From NCBI GenBank assembly GCA_944739405.2, contig OX123190.2:63507805-63571804 (forward strand): a stretch of 64,000 bases of DNA, given 5' to 3'. The notes beneath the pieces are model-generated. The model was not told the origin of the DNA. It saw only the letters and a program-made list of their open reading frames with translations, and made no database searches. Numbering within the stretch: position 1 is the stretch's first letter; each line of letters opens with the position of its first letter. Shown here piece by piece: positions 35,901-46,494 of the stretch. The translations under genes were made by a program, and so were the position numbers. Source of the DNA: Euclidia mi (taxonomy: Eukaryota; Arthropoda; Insecta; Lepidoptera; Erebidae).

Positions 35901-38900
35901 TTGCGGAGTATGCGCACTTTTGGATATACCCTGTAAACATAGGTAATTTTTATAATCTTATGATGGCAATTCCGGCATTATGTACCAGGTCTTGGGAGAC
36001 TTATAGTTTCAATCAACAGACCACCCAAACAAACAACAATTTGTTTGGCGGACCAGACATTTTTGTTTCATGTTGGGATCAAAACTGTGAAAGCCCAATT
36101 CTATACAGATTTGAATGCCTTTGGTTGTAAAGAAGCAAACTTCAGTAGTTATCGGTAAGCATAGTTCATACAAGTATTGGCTTTCCTAATTTTTTTATTA
36201 TAATGCAATGAAATACAAGAAAATAGATGCAAGCCAAGCCAGCGAGTAGCCAGTTTATTTAATCTGCCTATAGTTGACCGCATTTTCTAGCCAAGATGTT
36301 TTGTAGCTGACTGTAACTACAGGTGACTAATATGCTATTGGTTAAAATTATTTGCATGTAAACATTCTAACAGAAAACTTACCTAATATTTTCATGCCTG
36401 CGTTTACTAGGGTTCTCCATATATTTACCTGTACAATAATAGGGCTTAATTCACAAACAGACCAACATGTTAATTTGTCATCACACTATATAATGTATCA
36501 TAAGAATTGTTACTAACATATTCCTTCCCTCAGTGGTCCAAAGCAATCTTCTCTCAACAACTTGAATTGAATATCTAAATAATGTTCTATACTAGGATAA
36601 GCCCCATTTATTATGTTGGGCTGTATAGGAACCTTGTTTGCAAAAAGTAAGTCATCCTTTGTAGGAAATATATTTAAATTCTTGAAGTAGTTTTTGTCTT
36701 CATTCTGTGTTTCATTTTGTACAGAAGAGAAGTCACCAGAAGCCTGAAAGATAAAAAGATAAATAAGGCTTTAATAATCTTATCTCGTTGATAAATGCAC
36801 TGTTCTTCTTAGAATTTAACATATATTATCACTCATGATTTGCATATTTTCACCAAATATTGACTTTTTTCTACATTGAGTAAATAGACCTTGCAAGTAT
36901 TCATGAATAATTATTACACCTGCAAGAAAATATTAACAGTTCCATATACAGACCAAGGCAATTCTAGCATTGGTCATAAATGATAATAATGAACACAAAA
37001 TTGTTATATTGTTCAGAAGACATCATCACATTAGGAGATTAACTTCATAGACTAATATATTATACCTGGAAATAGACTGGCAACTTCGACATTTTAGGCG
37101 ACGTAAGCGCCACCTTTTTAACCTACAGGCCACTTTTTGCCGTCTGTTTTACAAAAAATGCCGCTAGAGGTCGTTTATGTTAGTCAAGTATTATAATTAT
37201 AGTCAAAATTATTTTGGAAATATAAATAAAACAATAGAGAATGCTTATAAGTGACGTTTATTTTCCAAAAATCACAATATTTACAGCAGTAAGATCACAG
37301 TAAGTTATGCTAAAATCACCAAATAAAAAAAATAATGATTGATATACCCATTTATTAATTTGTTTATTATTTTATTTATTTAACTTTTCTCATTTATTTA
37401 ATTTGTTTTGTATTAGTCTAAGAGCCAGTGTTACGCAGACTCACGGTATAGTAGCAAAGTTGATATTTTAATGCTAGTTAAACTAATTCATCTGCCGTAG
37501 ATCAAATGGGGTTCACTATTACCATAGAGGGTTCCTTTAGGCGTGCCTAGAAGTCGAAAAGCATGAAAATCGACTTTCAAAACGTGTTCACAGCATGTCT
37601 GCCGTTTTGATATCGTAAAATATATATCTTTTTAAAACTTAATGGCAGACACTTGTTCCGGTTCCTACTATATTTTATATAATATCATAGTTTCGAAAAT
37701 TTCATACAATTTGTGTTATTTTAGCAAAGCTAAAAATTATATATGTTATTTATATTTGGTTCTCTTTCACGGGTATTATTCTAATTTGTTAGAACAATAA
37801 TCGGCCCTTTGGCAGGCGTACACAGAGACATAGGTCTAACGCGCAGAGGCCCTTTGAGAGTTTTAATCTAGAATGTGATGGGACACCTACTGAGGAGCCT
37901 CCATAACTGCACTATTAAGTACAGTCACGGGTTAGCCGCAACAGGGACTATTGCTACTTTTATGGAAACTAATTGAAGGGGTAAGTGGACAAAGGTGTTA
38001 TCTGACTAAACTGAAAAAATCGAGTTTGTAAGCTTTCTTTTCATCTTGTAGTACATTTTTTTGTTTATATCACAGGATGAATCTAACTCATGCGTCAGTC
38101 TCTTAAATCTTTAAAATTGCGCAACGGATTTTAATGTGTTTTTTTTTTAATAGATAGAATGATTCAAGAGGAAGGTTTATATGTATCATACATACATAGG
38201 TAATATTGCATTGCACCCGTGCGAAGCCGGGGCAGGTCGCTAGTAATTTATAACTCTTAATTTCAATTAAAAAATATATTTAAAAACACTGTTCACATGT
38301 ATTCATACTGATTCGCTGTCATTGCCAGTAAGAGTGAGAAAGTCAATATCCTGTATCTCCATTAGCATGACTGCGAAAGTATTATGTAGTCTGCCTGCAT
38401 TTTAGAACCGACCTATCTGTCTGTTTTTTTGATTTACATGTATAATAATGATGTAAAACATATATAAATTGCAGCTTTGCTAAAACACTAGTTATCTGCG
38501 AAATGAAGCGTGAGAAAATCAAAATCATGCAACTTCAATAGCAGGACTGAACCAACCCATGGGTCTGTTTTTGTAAATATATGTTTATAATAATAATAAT
38601 ATAAATAACGTGTATAATTTTTAGCTTTGCTAAAATAATGCAAATTTTATGAAATTTTTTAAACTATGATATTATATAATATAGTAGGAACCGGAACAAG
38701 TGCCTGCCATATATATATTTTTTTTCTATAAAAATATATATATATTTTAAGATATCAAAACGGCAGATATGTTGCGAACACGTTTTGAAAGTCGATTTTC
38801 ATGCTTTTCGACTTCTAGTCACGCCTTAAGGAACCCTCTATGGGAATAGTGAACCCCCATTTGATCTACGGCAGATGAATTAGTATAACTAGCATTAATA

Positions 38901-41900
38901 TGGAGTTTGCTACTGTACTCGTCTCTTTGATCCTCTGCTTTTCAAAAAAACATTACGAGCTGAGTTCTTAAACATATCATCACTGTCGTAGGTATACGGT
39001 GGTTTTGCCAGTGAGTAGGTGGCCAACCTCCTTGCACCAGTTGTAAATAAAAAAAATAATACTTTTATTAATTATGAATTCTTTCATTGTCTTACCATGT
39101 ACTTCACATTTGAGAAAATTTAAATTTATATTTACACTAACCACAAATTTTATATATTCCATTTACTTTTCTTTAGTGGCACTGGTTTTTAATATGGTAT
39201 AATATTATGTAATATTTTCAACTTGTGCAAAGAAGTCAAACAAACACCTAGTGGGATAGCAGAGCCATCTTTTATTTTCGAATTCTTTAATTTTTATATA
39301 TTTATGGAAACTTTGCAAATCTTCTGTTTCCGTGTCTAATTTGCATACTGCACAGCTCTTATAGACTGCTGTTTTGGCCTTTACTGCTATCCAACCACTA
39401 CAATAACCAATTGCTGCGCATTTTTCGACGCTTTTTTGTCTTTATTATTTATTAAAATATCGGTATCTAGATCCGGTATAGACACATGGTCAAAATATAT
39501 ATTTATTTGTCTCTCTTCTAACAATGGTGCCTCTCCCTCAGCAATAAAATCTTTAAACGATGCCAAAGCGAAGCCATCGTCTGCTTCGCAATTGGAACCA
39601 ACCGCGTGAGATTATTAATATTAAGGTTTTATACGCTGCTACAAAGTGAGAGGCACCTGGCATTATATTGCCGTGACCATGTGCACATATGGAAACGCAG
39701 AAATTTTCCAAAGCGCCTTGGTTGAAATTGCGCAGTAAAACTGAATTAATGCCCTTTCTTTGTAGAAAAAGGGTAATATTTTTAAAAGATTCTATTGTTT
39801 TAACCCAGCTCATTAATGAAGGCACAACTCCACCCCTTAGTGGAGTATCAAATTTCATGGATTTTAAAATAGGCATACTTTTGTTCCATACATTTCTATG
39901 TGGTGATTTTGGCGTAACCGCTGTTCTGTGAATTTTTCCTCCAATTGTCTGGTGGTAACTGCCGTTGACGCTGTCGAATAATTCGTCGAAGAAGATGAAT
40001 ATATCGGCAGTTTGTGTGCATTTTTTGGGCATGCAACCCGATTCTGCAACAAAACAAAATTACTTGATTGTAATATGTTTTATACATTCTTAATATTTCA
40101 GAGGCAACAGACTGCCACGCAGAGGTCTCGGGTATGAATCCATGACGCGCACCAATGACTTTTCAAAGTTATATGCGTATTAAACTCTTATTTGTCGCTT
40201 GCACCGTGCTTCGGAGGGCACGGTAAGCCGTCGGTCACGGCTGTCATTAAAAGATCTTTGACAGTCGTTACGGGGAAATAGTAGCCTCGAATATCCTGAC
40301 TCTGGTCTAAACCATAGAATATACCTTCGGGGTACAGATGTCAGATGGCAGTCACTCTGTGGAAAAGCTTATATTCTGTCAAATGGGAGCCTAGAATTGT
40401 TAAAATAGTCTATTTTGCACATACATTAAATTAAACTAAACAAAATCTCACATACCTGCCATAAAGCCCAAAGCTGCACCAACAGATTTGCTGAACACTT
40501 GTGTGCAGTGTTTCACTTTCATTTTGGGGATCAGATGCGGCACAACATGACAAGCAGTTAATTTTGGCATAATTTTAACTCCCTTATAGCCAGGTGAACA
40601 TTCATAAAGAAGTTGTATGTGTTCCCATTTCGCAATGTTTTCTTTTCCCTTCATTGTAAATTTCAAATTCTTATTTAAGAGATTATTTCTTATACCTTTC
40701 ATTAGGTGGTCATACAATACAAATATTTTATTTTGCTGTTATAAAACAGCCACCAGTGTACTCTTTATCATTTCTCACCATTTGCATTCGAGTGTCTGCA
40801 ATCAAGCTATTTATTGCCGCCAAATTTGTGGCGCCTTGGTCACAAACTGTTGTGACAACGTGTAGATTTGCTTCCGTTAATTTCTTCAGGACAGTTTTAA
40901 TTTGATTTTTTAGCGACAATGTTTTTGTGGTGCCAGCTGAATAAGAAAACGACACTGGTTGCTTGTATTTTTTTACAACCCCCCTTATCATAAAGATCAG
41001 GACATGGTCACAAAAATTAGGTTGTCATTCTTCTCCATCATTTACGAAACCTTCTATTTCATCTTTGGCTGCATTATATATACAAAAAGCACCAAAGGCC
41101 ATTTCATCAAACACCAAGGTACAATATCTGTGTTTATCTGGCATCTTAGCCACTCTCTTTTTTAAATGATTATAAATTCTTTCATTGCAGCCTGGTGAAA
41201 GGTTTATTGATTCCAACTGCTTTTTGTGAGATCGCCTTGAGGGTAACACTCACATTCTTCTAAGAATTCTGTAGGACTTGGGAGATGACTTGTACAATGA
41301 AAGAGCCAATATCTTCTCGTCTAAGGAAAATCTTCGGCCTTGAGACTTCTTACCACCTTGGGTTATTTGCATCAGAAAGAAGGTTCTACCATTTTCTGAC
41401 ATTTTCGTTGTTAAAATGTTGAATGCCCTTGTCTTCGATAAATTCTTTGCAAATTTGATTTCTTTCTAGATTTTTGATTTAGATTCTATTCATGCCAGTT
41501 TTCTTGCCAAGTTGCATATTGATTTTTTTATAGCTTTCTTCACCTCTGCTTGTTCAGCATGAGATATCTTGTATGAAGCTGAAAACAAAATAATTAACAT
41601 TATTATTATAGTCTGTTTCTGCTGGAAATCTCTCTCTAGCAATTTGCTACATAGTGTTCTTACTATCATACAAATAGATTAATAATGGTCAATCTACCCA
41701 TATAATAAATAAGAAAGTGTGGTTGTTTCTTTGTTTCTGACACTTTCATGTCTCAACTACTCAACTGTTTGTCATGAAATAGGTATTGCATATGTCGTCA
41801 AAGGCACAGATAACATTGATTAAGTACAATCAGCGACAACGGTCGCTACACATTTACGAGATTTTAAATGGTTTTTATTGCCCAAATAATTACAATTATT

Positions 41901-44900
41901 TTCTAAATCTGACAGCATTCTAAAACTGAAAAAGCTTTCTATACGAAGAAAACCTGATTTGATCGTAAATTATACCTACAGAATAAGAAGTAGACAGTTT
42001 TGATTCATAAACGGCTGGTTGGCGTAGCGGGAGTGTAAGCGACTGCTACGTCAATGGTCGCGGGTTCTATTCCCGTTCAAGTCAAACAAACATTTGTGTG
42101 CATGAACATAGATTTTTGTCTTGGTCTGGGTGTTTATATGTATAATATGTAAGTATTTACAAAAAAAAGTATATATGTATGTTTATCCATTATCTAGTAC
42201 CCATAGTACAAGCTGTGCTTAGTTTGGGACTAGATGGTGTTGTGTGAATGTGGTAGAATATTATTATTATTATAAAAATCTATCATAAATCTATGAATGT
42301 GTAGCAAGTCATGTCATTGACTGTACCTCTCATTCAAGAGTAAGTGAATAAACTACTCCACTGCAAGATTTGCTAATGTATCAATGATTCTTTATTAATA
42401 TTCAGAATTCAGCATCACTAAACTTTTAAATATTAAGTATGTAACCAGTGACCGTGACCAGATTTGTGTTGGAGTGAGATTTAATTTTGATGCCTCCCTA
42501 GCTCTAAGCTTTCGAGCTAGCAAGCCCCATAGTCTGCCACAGCCTCCGCTCCATTCACCATATGGACAGACTGGCCCTGTTTATAACATTCTAATATATA
42601 AAATTATTATACCTGTTTTGCAATGCCTCTTTTGAAGTTAAGTTGATGGCTCGGATATTATTGTCTGTGACATCAATGCCTGAGATCTCGAAGGCATTGG
42701 GTTAACATCAAATCCTGCAGTTGCATCTAATAGATTTTCTCCTTGTGTTGAAGTTGCAGAAACAAGGGGTTGCTGACTAAATACAGTGGTGAGTTTATGA
42801 GGAGCTGTAAATAAAGAAGGAAGAACTATTAGCATATTTTAATCACTACTGTACTCTATGATGATTATTTGTGAAAAAGTCTAATATTTATTTGATTCTT
42901 TCATAACAATAATAGTACATTGTGTAGCAGCATAGACAATAATTATACAATAATTACCTGGAAGATGCAGTTGTGGGACAGCCATTTTACTGAGACGGTT
43001 GCTCAGAAAAATAACATACTCAGGAAAGTGTCTATGACATAGGTGCTTTGCGATTTTTATATATGGTGTTATTATCCAGGCCAATTATTTCACCACCAAT
43101 CCTTAAGACCCATGTTCTAAACCGCTCAGCATCATTTACTGGATCAGGGAAGCTGTGTAGATGTACATCTAGAACCAAAAATAAATTGCTGAAATACATC
43201 ATAGATCTCAACTTAATCTAGCGACTAGTGAATGGCCCAATCCGGCTAGTACCTTTAACATATCAGACCAACACACTTTAAAAAAGATTTACAAAAACAT
43301 TTCACAAGTCAAATAAATAAGTTGTTCATACAACGGACAAGAAAAAGTTTGTCATCTTATGATTACTAAATAAATGGGCTTCTTTGGAGTGGGGCCTTCA
43401 GGTAAGAAGGGATTGTTACACAGGGGATAACAACACTAGCAGATATTATTATGAATACCAATAATGTTCATAAATTGTTATACTAGTCATAACCCATAAA
43501 ATATTTAAGTCTATGTCATTCTTAGTACCCATATTTATTTTTTAAGTTATGCTGGTATAATATATCATATCCTAGGCTATACTATAGCATACATTTTAAT
43601 TTGTTTTTAAAGTACTTCCAAGTTTGTATGTAAACTTGTGAGGATTAAGAGTATTTATGCCCCCCAGCTTATCATACGAATGCTTTATACACGAACGAGT
43701 GAGTACAATTGGATAATATTTGGTATATTTATGCAGGTTGTTAAGGATTATTACATTGTTATTATGGTTTCAAAACTAACTTCAGTTTGTTCCTAATATA
43801 TAAAAATAGCAACCAGAATTTCAAAACTAACTTCAGTTTGTTCCTAATATATAAAAATAGCATCCAGAATCAGTTATTTCACTTTGCTTTTCAAAACTGA
43901 CTTAAAGGTTTGTGCGAGTAGCTGCGAGAAATCATATAGCTTCACTTATAAACAGGTGTAGATAGAAGAGTTTGTTACATTACTTACCATCTTTATTGGT
44001 GATGGGGCACATAGGTACACAGCACTTGTTCCTAGACATTGTTTATACACTTTTATATGATATGGTCCAAACTCCAAAACAGGAGGGCCTAAACTTTACA
44101 CGGAGAACAATTCTCGACGTATAAAACACTAAAGACGGTAATTGCTTGTTTTTGTAATATGCACGGAGGAACTGACGCTCAATTCAACGCGAATATCACT
44201 AAAAGCAATACAAATACACCAAAACACAAAAATATTTGCGCACAAGAATTTAAATAACCCGGCAGACGTTATTTTTGTGTAATGACAATTATGACAGCTC
44301 TGTGACATAACTGAATAGAATTGAACAGAGTAACAAATCAGACTTTCTACCATTTTGTACCATAATATTAACAATAATATTAAAATAATTTGTAAAGTAA
44401 ATATTTCTTACACGATTTACACGATTCATGAAGTGTTAAATCTAAGTATAACTATTTCAAATCTTATATTCCTAAGTTAATGTCGCTAACATTAATATGT
44501 GCTATAAGTCGAAGGTGTCATTTAAATAAATAAAAACGACCAAATGGAAATGTTTATTTTTCATCAATAATGTATCGAAATCCGTGTACTCGCGAACATT
44601 CACGAACGAATTTTGTTACGTGTGCACAATAAAGAGGGAGCTGGTTTCAATGATTTTACATGAATGTAGGCAAGATTCCGACGCATGATTAACTTACCTG
44701 ATGTTTTAGTAATGCCATTGCTTGTAATTTCAAATCTTCTATCTTCACAAACATTGCATCACTGAATCTTTCAGTGTGTTCTTCACGAACACCAATTGCA
44801 CTTACTTCTGTTAATTCTAATAAATCTAATATTTCTTTCATAAACTCAGTATCACTGCTTTCAAAACTTATTATTCCTTCACATAAATCAATGATACTCA

Positions 44901-45390
44901 AGTAAAACGATTCTGCGTCATCCCATAAATGAGAATTCAACCTCTTTTCAACAATTCGAACGCTCGGTAACTCGTCCAAGTAGTTTTTTAAATTAACCAA
45001 AAAGTTCGAATTTTGAAATCGTGTTCTCAACATTTTCACGACCTTTGAATTCTCACCAAGCTCCAAACTTTTATAAATAGTAGCCAGTATTTTCACAATT
45101 AAAACTATGAAGTCTCCTTTCAATTCTTTTTCATCAAGTAGATTCCAAAAGCCGGGTCTATGGGATACTTCCAAATTCAAAATTGGAGGTTTTAACATTG
45201 AAATATCGAGTAGCCTTTTGAATCCAATTGGTTTCTTCTCCGTGTATTGAGGTTTACTTGGTTTTGGTTGCGACTCCGGTTGTTCTTCATCTTCGAAAGA
45301 CGAGGTAGTTGAGGTATTTGGTCGAGCATCTTCAATCAGAGTTCCGTCAAACCAGTCTATTCGTAGAGAAGCTTTGTTCTTTTCACTCAT
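23836..45390 (-). CDS. ZNFX1-like SF1 RNA helicase, 14 exons, zinc-finger tail missing
   Basis: Exons (minus): 45390-44698, 36743-36518, 36428-36383, 35930-35696, 35236-35072, 34838-33960, 33643-33491, 33101-32954, 30360-30277, 28734-28460, 26330-26184, 25815-25641, 24694-24552, 23904-23836. They total 3,438 bases, exactly 1,145 codons plus stop; all junctions are GT-AG and keep frame. Helicase motifs: Walker A GPPGTGKT (residues 517-524), Ia 'TNHALDQF', motif II EEAA (852-855), III GDHKQLRP (877-884), then 'QRRMRP', V 'VDNFQGEE' (about 1033-1040) and VI 'CVALSRAK'. Family members bind RNA and act in small-RNA inheritance (nematode) or antiviral sensing (vertebrate); the role here is inferred. 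The family usually continues into many NFX1-type zinc fingers, but this reading stops after 'CLSGSCLKSCKIK', inside the first. Exon 1 fits the N-terminal helical domain. Exon 8 is followed by a tandem array of copies of itself. Confidence 0.92.
23998..24075 (-). repeat. Fragment of SINE family A (3' end)
   Basis: The stretch 'gtgggtgtgtaatacacctc ... ggggataaaggtg' matches the 3' end of the SINE at 29535-29946 with several changes. It lies in the last intron of the ZNFX1-like gene. Confidence 0.65.
24245..24385. repeat. Purine-rich tandem repeat, about five units
   Basis: Units of about 27-29 bp of the form 'ggaaaaaaggataagggagt' followed by 'cctag', diverged from one another. It is intronic. 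The long open frame it creates on the minus strand is only a by-product of the repeat. Confidence 0.8.
26955..26992. repeat. Perfect 17-bp inverted duplication, 4-nt loop
   Basis: Arms 26955-26971 (aaaaaatgggttgatat) and 26976-26992 are exact complements around tatg. It is intronic in the ZNFX1-like gene. Confidence 0.92.
27004..28440. mobile_element. Foldback-type DNA element with long inverted ends
   Basis: The ends 'ccggttcacacatg' and 'catgtgtgaacggg' are inverted, and further in 'gccacgagaagatagacttt' (left) mirrors 'gccacgagaacatagacttt' (right, minus strand), so the arms extend over about 350 bp. Flanking taa on both sides suggests a 3-bp target duplication as in PIF/Harbinger. No transposase. 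Intronic. Confidence 0.7.
28460..28734 (-). CDS. ZNFX1-like exon 10: motif III and domain 2A start
   Basis: Encodes GDHKQLRP (completed by the split glycine codon at the junction), 'LARDYNLEISLFERM' and 'TTQRRMRPNFVSLI', typical of SF1 helicases of the Upf1/ZNFX1 group. Donor gag|gttagt, acceptor tttcag. Confidence 0.95.
28925..29158 (-). pseudogene. RTE-type retrotransposon C-terminal fragment
   Basis: On the minus strand the frame reads 'AKEAVQWAGHICRRTNG', then 'VVVLEWRSRLGKRSVRRPPA' and 'RWSDDI', the conserved C-terminus of RTE-like polymerases (WAGH...GKRSVRRPPARW). The fragment is short, 5'-truncated, and sits in an intron of the ZNFX1-like gene. Confidence 0.75.
29474..29534. repeat. 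Perfect 28-bp inverted duplication next to a SINE
   Basis: Arms 29474-29501 and 29507-29534 are exact complements around acata. Copy A of the same MITE has only the left arm, so the right arm was copied in at the time of, or after, the SINE insertion that follows immediately at 29535. Confidence 0.93.
29535..29946 (+). repeat. SINE family A, copy 2 (tRNA-like module in the middle)
   Basis: Starts 'gccgtgtggttgacggcata' and ends in (ATGT)n. The tRNA-like part (about 29675-29753) has acceptor-like ends actgcc/ggcagt, an A-box-like 'tggtcttgcgg' and a perfect B box (ggttcgattcc, 29728-29738). About 140 bp of unrelated sequence precede the tRNA-like part, unlike ordinary SINEs. Confidence 0.88.
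31684..33071 (-). repeat. 162-bp tandem array of ZNFX1-like exon 8
   Basis: The word tttcctgagc recurs at 31701, 31863, 32025, 32187, 32808 and 32970. Spacing is 162 bp except where a 460-bp LINE insertion splits the fourth unit. Each unit holds 123 bases of exon 8 plus a 39-base intron-like piece with a donor (gtaagaatc) and an acceptor-like end (attatttacag). Both 162 and 39 are multiples of three, so the frame stays open spliced or unspliced. The most downstream unit has lost its donor (ctataagtac). The copies are nearly identical. Confidence 0.97.
32240..32699 (+). mobile_element. 5'-truncated LINE inserted in the exon array
   Basis: The insertion carries the C-terminal codons of a jockey/CR1-like polymerase ('SLQLRRDVASMAVFYRLYHG ... 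RTIKMWNSLPAHVFPSSLDP') ending at a stop at 32564, a short 3' region and an A-rich tail (about 32684-32697). It interrupts the fourth array unit after 'cgagtac', and the unit resumes with 'ctcacggacc'. No long target duplication is visible. Confidence 0.92.
32954..33101 (-). CDS. ZNFX1-like exon 8: original of the tandem array
   Basis: An exon of 148 bases with acceptor 'aatttacag' and donor 'ctatag|gtaagaatc'. It encodes 'NEVATSIDGDVMRSVRVVGV' and 'TTTVAARRHDLLRKLLSPI', the segment just before motif II. Frame and family order require it to splice to 30360 (IVIVEEAAEV). Its 3' part plus 39 bases of intron is repeated downstream. Confidence 0.93.
33128..33352 (-). repeat. SINE family B, copy 2
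   Basis: Reverse-oriented copy of the SINE at 9012-9235; the B box appears as 'gggaatcgaaccc' (about 33279-33291). It lies in the intron between exons 7 and 8 of the ZNFX1-like gene. Confidence 0.85.
33960..34838 (-). CDS. ZNFX1-like exon 6: helicase domain 1A
   Basis: An exon of 879 bases carrying the Q-motif-like 'LDSSQMEAYKFALTKEFAVI', the P-loop GPPGTGKT and motif Ia. It then enters a charged, coiled-coil-like insertion (about residues 580-748, rich in E and K, with the acidic run 'EFDFEEEAEVVEEDWE') that separates motif Ia from the rest of domain 1A. This insertion is normal for the family. Confidence 0.95.
37450..38914. mobile_element. Large foldback element with about 310-bp inverted arms
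   Basis: The left arm (37450-37765, 'agtagcaaa ... tagcaaagctaaaaatta') is mirrored by the right arm (38600-38914) with roughly 85-90% agreement by eye. The centre contains direct repeats of about 150 bp ending 'tttgctaaaa' and a Helitron-like end. It is intronic in the ZNFX1-like gene. The superfamily is unknown; no transposase was seen. Confidence 0.85.
38090..38243 (+). mobile_element. Helitron-like 3' terminus (fragment)
   Basis: The stretch ends 'gcacccgtgcgaagccgggg' and then 'caggtcgctagt'. This is the GC-rich end plus CTAG, before T, that I associate with abundant lepidopteran Helitrons. The 5' end was not located. Confidence 0.5.
40095..40340 (+). repeat. SINE-like repeat
   Basis: Contains 'tctcgggtatgaatcca' (weak B box), 'gacttttcaaagttatatgc' and 'accgtgcttcggagggcacg', words shared with a common lepidopteran repeat and in part with 31215-31310. 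Ends are approximate; it separates two coding blocks of the P-type pseudogene. Confidence 0.5.
42013..42265 (+). repeat. SINE family C
   Basis: A tRNA-like head (ggctggttggcgtagcggga) with B box 'gggttctattccc' (about 42061-42073), a body ending 'gtgtgaatgtggtagaat' and an (att)n tail. Intronic. Confidence 0.75.
43768..43869. repeat. 51-bp tandem duplication
   Basis: The word 'tttcaaaactaacttcagtt' recurs at 43768 and 43819, and the second unit is a near-identical copy. Intronic. Confidence 0.88.
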
Positions 45391-45892
45391 GACTGAAATA
45401 TTTTATTAGAAGGGATGATATATTTAATTATTGCACTTTACTCCATTAAAAAACGAGGAAAATGAAAGTAGGACAAATAAAAATAAGGTTTTTGTTTTGA
45501 CATAATCAGCTGACACGAGTTTGACGTTGTCATTGTCATAGACATAGACACACAATGTCATTAACTGTCAAATCCATTCAAATCTGTCAATTGCGTTGCG
45601 TACGCCGCACAAGGGCCGTGTTGCCGATTTAAGAAAGAAGAGAGACTTCAAGCTGAGAGTTATGAGCGTAAACACTGAATTTTCTACTACCTATTAAAAA
45701 AATGTAATAACTTAAAAAAAGTTCTATGATATTCATTTTAGGTCATTTATTATTAAGCTCATTCCTTGTGCACATACATATGTATTTTACAATTGAATAC
45801 AAAGAAATATGAGAAATGTTTTAAAAAATAATGAATTTAGTTAATACCGATATTGAAATTATTGTCGATGCTAAGATTCTAAATAGTGACTA
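45391..45892. other. 5' flank of the ZNFX1-like gene
   Basis: Presumed promoter and 5' untranslated region. I see no recognisable core promoter motif. The start codon (45390) was chosen as the first methionine of the open exon with domain-like sequence following. Confidence 0.4.
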
Positions 45893-46060
45893 TAGCGGCG
45901 GAATTAAGAAGTTGTCTAAGAACGACACTTTCACAGATTATTACTACTTTGACATTTCTCAATACAATTTACGTCAGAGAAATACTATACCTCACTTGCA
46001 AAGTTGTATTGAAAGCTGTCGAAAGTGTCGTTCTTAGGCAACTTTAGAATTTCGCCGCTA
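45893..46060. mobile_element. 168-bp MITE with 40-bp inverted ends
   Basis: The left end 'tagcggcg(g)aatt' continues with 'taagaacgacactttc', and the same words appear inverted at 46024-46060. Flanking or terminal TA suggests a Tc1/mariner-like or related target, but this is not firm. Confidence 0.8.
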
Positions 46061-46494
46061 GAGACGCGCGGATAATATTTGCATCTTATTTGCATCGCCA
46101 ATTAACTCACATCATACATAGTTAATTCATGTCTTATTTTTTATATTTCAGTAAGTAAGTAATAATATAGTCTAGGTATTTCTATTTCATACTTAGCTAT
46201 CTACAGTCAGATTAAGTACGTAAAAGGTAGTTAAATCGGTGCATTGTGAGTGAAGTCAAAAGCTATGAGAGCAATGCAAATTCTCAAACAAAGATGAATA
46301 TTGTTTTTATTTTCTTACAAACTTACAACAACATTTTAATAATAAGTATATGTATAAAATTTCATAAAAATAAGGGCCCATTTTTGAGCCCCCCATTCTA
46401 GGGGTGAATTCACTAACATTTCAGTGTCATTTGCATATTTGTTCCTCAAAGTCATTTGAGGAACAAATATGGGGAAGAAATAGACAAACTCAAC

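Larger units (their letters stand above)
39180..44039 (-). pseudogene. THAP/P-element-type transposase gene, inactivated, in intron 1
   Basis: Exon 1 (44039-43988) starts 'MSRNKCCVPMCPIT', exon 2 (43168-42958) completes a THAP zinc finger ('LHSFPDPVND', 'FRTWVLRIGG', 'HLCHRHF', 'MAVPQLHLPG') but needs a frameshift near 43040. A third exon (about 42800-42620) has a stop. A fourth, long exon (about 41580-40456) carries the P-transposase RNase H-like region with 'LVFDEMAFG' and 'TVCDQGATN' (two catalytic aspartates), 'DHLMKGIRNN', with stops near 41250 and 41024 and a frameshift near 40725. The last (40043 down to about 39553) has 'FDELFDSVNGS', 'KSMKFDTPLRGGVVPS' and 'NFNQGALENF', the C-terminal part of P/THAP9 transposases. 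It could be an immobile P element or a formerly domesticated gene. Confidence 0.88.

Noticed and set aside
43768..43869. CRISPR-like direct repeat
   Set aside because: Only two units without spacers in a eukaryotic intron; a simple tandem duplication.
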